This document shows, piece after piece, positions 31,284 to 36,582 of a DNA stretch of 36,582 nucleotides (positions are counted from its first letter, which is position 1; every line of letters starts with the position of its first letter). Both the position numbers and the translations under genes were made by a program. The DNA comes from a bacterium (GTDB taxonomy: Bacteria; Actinomycetota; Acidimicrobiia; Acidimicrobiales; RAAP-2): contig DAHXOD010000004.1 of assembly GCA_027365055.1 (NCBI GenBank), forward strand, positions 1 to 36,582, given 5' to 3'. Under the pieces are notes generated by a model, which was not told where the DNA came from, did not search any database, and was given only the letters and a program-made list of their open reading frames with translations.

Positions 31284-33884
31284 GTGACCTCCGGCACCGC
31301 CCCTGACGCTGATCACCTGAGGGACGCGTTCACCTCGTACTTCTCCGAGCGAGGGCACGCACCGGTGCCGTCGGCCAGCCTGATCCCCCACGATCCCACC
31401 GTGCTCTTCACCATCGCCGGCATGGTCCCGTTCAAGCCGTTCTTCGTGGGAGAGGAGACCGCTCCCTGGCCGCGCGCCACCTCGGTCCAGAAGTGCTTCC
31501 GGACCCTCGACATCGACATCGTCGGCACGACCCAGCGGCACTGCACCTTCTTCGAGATGCTCGGCAATTTCAGTTTCGGCGACTACTTCAAGGAACTGGC
31601 GATCCCCTATGCCTGGGAACTGGTCACCGACGTGCTCGGGATCGACGGCGATCGGCTGTGGGTGACCGTCCACGACAGCGACGACGAGGCGGAAGCGATC
31701 TGGAGAGACGTGGTCGGCGTGCCCGCGTCGCGGATCCAGCGCATGGGCGACGACAATTTCTGGAAGATGGCCGACACCGGACCCTGTGGGCCCTGCTCGG
31801 AGCTCTATTTCGACAAGGGGGACGCCTACGGCGAGCCCGGTGGACCCGCCCATGGGGGCAGCGAGCGCTTCGTGGAGATCTGGAACCTGGTGTTCATGCA
31901 GTACAACCGGCGCGACGCAACGACGTTGGAGCCGCTGCCGAGCCCGAGCATCGATACCGGAGCCGGCTTGGAGCGGATCCTTCCCGTGGTCCAGGGAGTG
32001 GACTCCATCTTCGCCACCGACCTGTTCGCTCCGATGATCGAGACCGCACAGTCGATGACCGGGCTGACCTACGGGGTGGACGAGCGTACGGACGTCGGGC
32101 TCCGGATCCTTGCTGATCACGGGCGGGCGATGGCGATGCTGGTGGCGGACGGCGTACTGCCCGCCAACGAGGGCCGGGGCTACGTGCTCCGCCGGATCAT
32201 CCGCCGGGCGGTACGGCGTGGCCGCCAATTCGGGGTGGACGGTCCGCTGACACCCCGATTGGTCGACACCGCGGTCGCCACCCTGGGCGCGGCCTATCCC
32301 GAGCTGGCGGAGAACCATCGGCTGGTCACCGAGGTCACCACCCGTGAGGAGGAGGGGTTTCTGCGGACGCTGGCCAACGGGACCGCGATCCTCGAGGAGC
32401 AGCTGGCCACCGGGGTGGTGACCATCCCCGGCGACGTGGCCTTCCGGCTGCACGATACGTTCGGATTCCCGGTCGAGCTCACGGTGGAGATGGCCGGGGA
32501 ATCGGGGGTCACCGTCGACCTGGCCGGGTTCGAGGCGGCGATGGAGATCCAGCGGACCCAGGCTCGCCGTGCCACTCGATCCGGCGCCACCCTGCCGGGT
32601 GAAGGGACCTACCGGTCCATCCTGGATGCCGAGGGGCCCACCAGGTTCGTCGGTCAACGCATGGACGGCTACTCGTCACCGGCCCGGGTGCTGGCGGTCA
32701 TCGAGGACGGTGACCATCCCGGTCAGGCCGAAGTGTTCCTCGATCGGACCCCCTTCTATGCAGAGAGCGGTGGGCAGTTGGGGGACACCGGGTCGATCGT
32801 CACGGAGACGGGAACCGCCCTGGTGTTCGACACCGTGCCGGTGGCCGGGGGCCTCAGCGCACACCGGGCGCGCCTCACCGGCACGCTGGCCGTAGGCCAG
32901 GATGCCCTGGCCACCATCGACGCGGCGCGGCGCGACGCCCTGCGTCGCAACCACACCGGCACTCACCTGCTGCACGCGGCGCTGCGCACGGTGCTGGGCG
33001 ATCACGTGCGTCAGCAAGGGTCGCTGGTCGCTCCGGACCGTCTGCGGTTCGACTTCAGCCACCACGCCCCGGTCGCTCCTGAGGAGCTGACCGCAGTGGT
33101 GGCGATGGCCAACACCGAGGTCTTGAGCGATGCCGGGGTGACGGTGGAGGAGACGAGCAAGGCCGAGGCCGAGGCCATGGGCGCGTTGGCCTTCTTCGGC
33201 GACAAGTACGGCGATCGGGTCCGGGTGGTCCGGGCGGGTCCCCGCTCGGTGGAGCTGTGCGGGGGAACCCACGTCGACGCGCTGGGGATGATCGGTCCGA
33301 TCGCCGTGGTGACCGAGTCGTCGATCGGGTCCAACACCAGGCGCATCGAGGCGGTCACCGGCCAGGGTGCCTTGGAACGGATCACCGCGAGGGAGGGACT
33401 GCTGACCGAGGCGGCGTCCTTGTTGCGCACCGAGCCCGAGCACGTGCCCGAGTCGATCGAACGGCTGGTCGAGCGGCAGCGAACCTTGGAGAAGGCTCTG
33501 GCCGCCGCGAAGAGCAAGGAATTGCAGGCCGAGTCGGCGGCCGTGGCGGCCATGGCCGCCGAGGGGGTGGTGGTCGCCCGTCGGGACGGACTCGAACCGG
33601 ATCAGCTCCGCGAGCTCGCCCAGGGTGCCCGGCGGTCCGGTGGACTCCGTGCCGTGGTGATCGGCGGGAGCCCCGACGGGTCGAAGGTGGCCGTAGCGGT
33701 GGCCTGTGATCCGGGTCAGGGACCGGGGCCGTGGGCGGACGCGGGGGCGTTGGTCAAGCGAGTGGCTCCATTGGTCGGGGGCGGCGGTGGAGGCTCACCC
33801 GAGCTGGCGTTGGCCGGCGGCAAGGATCCGTCGGGCATCGACCGGGCCCTCGACGAGGCGCGTGCGGTGCTCGCCCGTGGGTGA
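31284..33884 (+). CDS. alaS: Alanine-tRNA ligase
   Basis: 866 residues, full length. The catalytic domain begins with L-R-D-A-F-T-S-Y-F-S-E-R-G-H and F-T-I-A-G-M-V-P-F-K-P-F-F. Motif 2 lies around T-S-V-Q-K-C-F-R, with F-F-E-M-L-G-N-F-S-F-G-D-Y-F after it. The editing domain, which clears Ser and Gly from tRNA-Ala, has its zinc residues His557, His561 (H-T-G-T-H) and Cys659, His663 (C-G-G-T-H). The C-terminal DHHA1-like oligomerisation domain ends at G-G-G-G-G-S-P-E-L-A-L-A-G-G-K-D. GTG 31284 is chosen because of the -10 placement; the frame is open for 55 more codons upstream but overlaps the previous gene with unconserved sequence. ruvX overlaps its 3' end by 8 nt. Confidence 0.96.
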   Translation: MTSGTAPDADHLRDAFTSYFSERGHAPVPSASLIPHDPTVLFTIAGMVPFKPFFVGEETAPWPRATSVQKCFRTLDIDIVGTTQRHCTFFEMLGNFSFGDYFKELAIPYAWELVTDVLGIDGDRLWVTVHDSDDEAEAIWRDVVGVPASRIQRMGDDNFWKMADTGPCGPCSELYFDKGDAYGEPGGPAHGGSERFVEIWNLVFMQYNRRDATTLEPLPSPSIDTGAGLERILPVVQGVDSIFATDLFAPMIETAQSMTGLTYGVDERTDVGLRILADHGRAMAMLVADGVLPANEGRGYVLRRIIRRAVRRGRQFGVDGPLTPRLVDTAVATLGAAYPELAENHRLVTEVTTREEEGFLRTLANGTAILEEQLATGVVTIPGDVAFRLHDTFGFPVELTVEMAGESGVTVDLAGFEAAMEIQRTQARRATRSGATLPGEGTYRSILDAEGPTRFVGQRMDGYSSPARVLAVIEDGDHPGQAEVFLDRTPFYAESGGQLGDTGSIVTETGTALVFDTVPVAGGLSAHRARLTGTLAVGQDALATIDAARRDALRRNHTGTHLLHAALRTVLGDHVRQQGSLVAPDRLRFDFSHHAPVAPEELTAVVAMANTEVLSDAGVTVEETSKAEAEAMGALAFFGDKYGDRVRVVRAGPRSVELCGGTHVDALGMIGPIAVVTESSIGSNTRRIEAVTGQGALERITAREGLLTEAASLLRTEPEHVPESIERLVERQRTLEKALAAAKSKELQAESAAVAAMAAEGVVVARRDGLEPDQLRELAQGARRSGGLRAVVIGGSPDGSKVAVAVACDPGQGPGPWADAGALVKRVAPLVGGGGGGSPELALAGGKDPSGIDRALDEARAVLARG

Positions 33885-34359
33885 ACCTCCGCTGGGGACG
33901 GGGAGAGCCGGGGCGTCGACGGTCCCGGGTCGGGCGGTCGGTGTCGACCTGGGAGCCCGCCGCATCGGGGTCGCCGTCAGCGACTCCGCCCGGACCGTGG
34001 CGTCGCCCCGCACGACGGTGGACCGTTCGGGGGATCGGGAACGGGACCACCGCGCCCTGGCCTCCTTGGTCGAAGAGGAGTGCGCAACCGTCGTCGTGGT
34101 CGGCTTGCCGCTCTCCCTCGACGGGCGACCCCGCCAGGCGGCGATGGCGGCCCGAGCGGAGGCCGAAGAGCTGCGTGCCCTGCTGGCTCCGGGGGGGGTC
34201 GACGTGGTGCTCCACGACGAGCGTCTCACCACGGTCACCGCGCACCGTTCCCTGGCATGGGGCGGGCGCAACGCCCGCAGCCGCAAAGCGGTGGTGGATC
34301 GGTCGGCCGCCGCGGTGCTGCTGCAGCACTGGATCGACGGCCACCGGGACACCTGGTGA
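33877..34359 (+). CDS. ruvX: Putative Holliday junction resolvase-like nuclease RuvX (YqgF)
   Basis: 160 residues, RNase H-like fold. YqgF/RuvX is linked to processing of pre-16S rRNA 5' ends and was originally proposed as a resolvase. G-V-D-L-G-A-R-R-I-G-V-A-V-S-D carries the first catalytic Asp. V-V-V-G-L-P-L-S-L-D-G, L-H-D-E-R-L-T-T and K-A-V-V-D-R-S-A-A-A-V-L-L-Q are the other family blocks, with the last Asp. The first ~20 residues are unconserved. The GTG at 33877 overlaps the end of alaS by 8 nt; alaS-ruvX-mltG-aroE is the usual bacterial order. Confidence 0.93.
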   Translation: MGEPPLGTGRAGASTVPGRAVGVDLGARRIGVAVSDSARTVASPRTTVDRSGDRERDHRALASLVEEECATVVVVGLPLSLDGRPRQAAMAARAEAEELRALLAPGGVDVVLHDERLTTVTAHRSLAWGGRNARSRKAVVDRSAAAVLLQHWIDGHRDTW

Positions 34360-35537
34360 TTCCCGAGGATCCGGGCGGGTCCGAGGATCTGGGGCGTCCC
34401 GCCCGCTCGCAGGTGCCCAGTCGTCACGACCTGACCGGTCGTGACACCCTGGCGGGCCGGCCCCCAGAGGATCGGGAGGCGGACGGAGCCCGGTACCGTC
34501 CGCGTCGGAGGGCGGCCATCTGGGTGCGGCATCCGTTCTGGACGGTGATGGCCGCGCTGGCCGCACTGGCCATCGTGGTGGTCGTTGCCGGGTTCGTGTG
34601 GGTCGATTCGCAGGCGAGCCCTTCGGGCCCCCCGGGTCCGCAGGTGATCGTGGCGGTGCCGAGCGGTACCGGGACGGGACAGTTCGCCCAGCTCCTGGTC
34701 GATCACCGGGTCATCGGGAGTGCCCTGGCCTTCCGGATCTGGATCGACATCCATGGCAACCCGGGTGTGGACGCGGGGAGCTACGCGTTCGATCGCAACG
34801 AGAGCTTCGGCGCGGTCAAGCAGGTCCTCGACGGAGGGCCCAACGTCTACGACCTGCAGGTTCCCCCGGGGTTCACCGTGGCGGAGATCGCCACCCGGTT
34901 GGGACAGTTCCCCGGCGAGGACCCGGTGGCGTTCCAGCGGCTGGCCACCAGTGGGTCGGTGAAGTCGCCTTGGCAACCACCGGGGGTGACCAACCTCGAC
35001 GGGCTCCTCGGTACCGGCACCTATCAGGTGCTCCCGGGAGAGACCGCCACCCAGCTGCTCACCCAGATGGTGGACCGTTTCAACTCGCAGGCCGTGGCGA
35101 TGAACCTCGCTCACGGCGCGGCCGCCCTTGGGCTCACGCCCTATCAGGCGATCACCATGGCGTCCATCGTCGAGAAGGAAGGGGTCATTCAGAAGAACCT
35201 GGGTCCCGTCGCCCGGGTCATCCTCAACCGGCTGTCCCAGAACATGCCGCTCCAGATGGACTCGACCGTGCTGTACGCAGAGGGACGGGACGGGGGCACG
35301 GTCACCAGCAAGGACCTCCACCTGCAGACCCCGTACAACACCTATCTCAACAAGGGACTGACCCCGACCCCGATCTGCTTCCCCTCGCCTGCTGCCTTGA
35401 CGGCGACCCTGAACCCACCGGCGGGGTCGTGGCTCTTCTTCGTCGTCGTCCAACCGGACGGGACCGAGGCGTTTGCCACGACCTTCGCTCAACAACTGGC
35501 CAACGAGGCCCTCGCCTCCCGGCGCGGGCTCCCGTAG
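34356..35537 (+). CDS. mltG: Endolytic murein transglycosylase MltG (YceG-like)
   Basis: 393 residues. MltG cuts nascent peptidoglycan strands and is thought to set glycan length. A charged cytoplasmic N-terminus (about 60 residues) is followed by one membrane helix (about 61-83, A-A-L-A-A-L-A-I-V-V-V-V-A-G-F), so the rest faces outward. A LysM-like stretch contains G-S-Y-A-F-D. The catalytic region has M-A-S-I-V-E-K-E-G with Glu273, Q-M-D-S-T-V-L-Y-A, and Y-N-T-Y-L-N-K-G-L-T-P-T-P-I (most homologues read G-L-P-P-x-P-I). The GTG start lies inside the ruvX stop (GTGA). Confidence 0.94.
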   Translation: MIPEDPGGSEDLGRPARSQVPSRHDLTGRDTLAGRPPEDREADGARYRPRRRAAIWVRHPFWTVMAALAALAIVVVVAGFVWVDSQASPSGPPGPQVIVAVPSGTGTGQFAQLLVDHRVIGSALAFRIWIDIHGNPGVDAGSYAFDRNESFGAVKQVLDGGPNVYDLQVPPGFTVAEIATRLGQFPGEDPVAFQRLATSGSVKSPWQPPGVTNLDGLLGTGTYQVLPGETATQLLTQMVDRFNSQAVAMNLAHGAAALGLTPYQAITMASIVEKEGVIQKNLGPVARVILNRLSQNMPLQMDSTVLYAEGRDGGTVTSKDLHLQTPYNTYLNKGLTPTPICFPSPAALTATLNPPAGSWLFFVVVQPDGTEAFATTFAQQLANEALASRRGLP

Positions 35538-35546
35538 GAGACCCGG

Positions 35547-36500
35547 TTGCCCTCCCCGTCCGACCCCGGGCTCGTTGCGAGCACCCACACTGATCCTGGC
35601 TCGGCGGCCGGCGGCGACCGCCACCGCGGGGGTCTGTCTGCGGCCACCACGGTGGTCGGGGTTATCGGGGACCCGGTGGATCACTCCCGGTCGCCGCTTC
35701 TCCACAACCAGGCATTCGCGGCCATGGGACTCGACTGGGTCTCGGTCGGGTTCCGGGTTCGGGAGGGAGCGGTGGACCGGGCCCTCATCGGGATGCGAGC
35801 GCTCGGGATTCGAGGCCTGTCGGTGACGATGCCGCACAAGGAGGTGGCCGCGGCGCTGGTCGATCGGAAGACCCCGGTTGCAGAACGCCTGGGGGCGGTC
35901 AACTGCATCGCCAACGAGGACGGAGTGCTGGTGGGGGACAACACCGACGGGTCGGGGTTCGTCGCCGCCCTCCGAGTGGAGGCCGGGTTCGACCCCCGAG
36001 GCCAGCGTTGCCTGGTCGTGGGGGCCGGCGGCGCCGGCCGGGCGGTGATCGCCGGTCTGGCCGATGCCGGGGCGTCGGAGGTGATCGTGGTGAACCGCTC
36101 CGCCGACCGGGCGACCGCTGCTGCGGCCCTCGCCGGTGCGGCGGGACACGTCGACGCACGCCGGTGTGCGCTGGTGGTCAATGCCACGCCGGTCGGCATG
36201 GGCTCGACGGAGGCGGGCCGAGCGGACGTCGAGGGGAGCCGAGCGAGACGACCGGACGGAGAGCCTGGCGGGATGCTGGTCGATCCGGGGGTCCTCGGTC
36301 CCGGTCAGCTGGTCGTGGACCTGGTGTATCACCCGGCGACGACGCCCTGGCTCGACGCGGCACGCACCTCGGGAGCGACGGCGATGAATGGGCTGGGCAT
36401 GCTGGTTCACCAGGCAGCGCTCCAGATCGAACGCTGGTCCGGCCGTCCGGCACCGTTGGAGGCGATGCGGCGAGCGGTCCTGCCCCCGACCCCGGGGTAA
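35547..36500 (+). CDS. aroE: Shikimate dehydrogenase
   Basis: 317 residues. AroE reduces 3-dehydroshikimate to shikimate with NADPH in aromatic amino-acid synthesis. V-I-G-D-P-V-D-H-S-R-S-P-L-L-H-N (about 39-54) binds substrate, V-T-M-P-H-K has the catalytic Lys98, and D-N-T-D-G-S-G-F carries Asp134. V-V-G-A-G-G-A-G-R-A is the nucleotide loop, and N-A-T-P-V-G-M-G and M-N-G-L-G-M-L-V-H-Q-A-A complete the family set. A rare TTG start is chosen because AGGAG (35536-35540) lies 6 nt upstream, overlapping the mltG stop; about 35 unconserved residues precede the core. A variable Arg/Glu-rich loop sits near residues 225-250. Confidence 0.94.
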   Translation: MPSPSDPGLVASTHTDPGSAAGGDRHRGGLSAATTVVGVIGDPVDHSRSPLLHNQAFAAMGLDWVSVGFRVREGAVDRALIGMRALGIRGLSVTMPHKEVAAALVDRKTPVAERLGAVNCIANEDGVLVGDNTDGSGFVAALRVEAGFDPRGQRCLVVGAGGAGRAVIAGLADAGASEVIVVNRSADRATAAAALAGAAGHVDARRCALVVNATPVGMGSTEAGRADVEGSRARRPDGEPGGMLVDPGVLGPGQLVVDLVYHPATTPWLDAARTSGATAMNGLGMLVHQAALQIERWSGRPAPLEAMRRAVLPPTPG

Positions 36501-36503
36501 ACT
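36498..36503 (+). promoter_or_regulatory. Candidate -10 TAAACT at the aroE stop
   Basis: TAAACT fits the TANNNT pattern seen at other unit heads here, and its TAA is the aroE stop codon. A gene beginning soon after it would be expected. Confidence 0.35.
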
Positions 36504-36582
36504 GGCTCATCGGATCTCCCTTGACCTACGCCACCGCGCACGCGCCGTCACGCCACCGCCAGGTCGCCGGCCGCCTCGATCT
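36501..36582 (+). other. Window end, possibly the start of another gene
   Basis: A TTG at 36521 opens a frame (L-T-Y-A-T-A-H-A-P-S-R-H-R-Q) that runs off the window with no stop. It is too short to identify, and a clear ribosome binding site is lacking. Confidence 0.2.

Noticed and set aside
33795-36410. Very long minus-strand open frame (871 codons) opposite ruvX-mltG-aroE
   Set aside because: Antisense shadow caused by the G/C third-position bias; the plus-strand genes have all family motifs, the minus translation is Arg/Pro/His-rich and matches nothing.

Overview
The window is 36.6 kb of very GC-rich chromosomal DNA with strong G/C third-position bias, many GTG starts and GTGA/ATGA stop-start overlaps. 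Gene order (queA-tgt-yajC-secD-secF-rel-hisS-aspS-rarA and DUF948-small protein-alaS-ruvX-mltG-aroE) is that of an actinobacterium. An F420-type luciferase-like oxidoreductase, a KorAB pair with a fused gamma-alpha subunit, and a C-terminal module of the kind GYWLVASDGGVFAFG on a secreted peptidase make Acidimicrobiia or a close relative my best guess. That placement is an inference.

Layout. 1-217: the 3' end of an rRNA operon (5S rRNA and a perfect hairpin). 329-2893: a low-complexity/TPR protein and a class I fructose-bisphosphate aldolase. 2894-3228: a gene-free stretch with a CAG-type triplet tract. 3229-6263: korA-korB. 6292-9704 (minus strand): an F420-type oxidoreductase, an enoyl-CoA hydratase family protein and a lipoprotein with seven Cys-x5-Cys repeats. 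9705-9889: a divergent intergenic region with two copies of a 26-bp dyad-containing sequence. 9890-28088 (plus): pdxS-pdxT-yebC (vitamin B6; YebC family), ruvC-ruvA-ruvB (Holliday junction), queA-tgt (queuosine), yajC-secD-secF (Sec export), rel (stringent response), hisS-aspS and rarA. 28104-30395: a secreted S53 (sedolisin) peptidase. 30466-36500: a DUF948-like membrane protein, a small conserved protein, alaS, ruvX, mltG and aroE. The last ~80 bases may enter another gene.

The genes are mostly housekeeping. Two things stand out beyond them. First, almost every gene that heads a transcription unit has a TANNNT -10 hexamer ending only 6-9 nt before its start codon (eight cases), so leaderless transcripts appear to be the rule here; genes inside operons start by overlap or a Shine-Dalgarno. 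Second, in-frame tandem repeats (6, 18, 24 and 45 bp units) and low-complexity acidic, basic or Gly-rich segments have been added to several housekeeping proteins (QueA, AspRS, YajC, SecF, Rel, RarA). I did not find a defence system, CRISPR array, insertion sequence, prophage or biosynthetic cluster.
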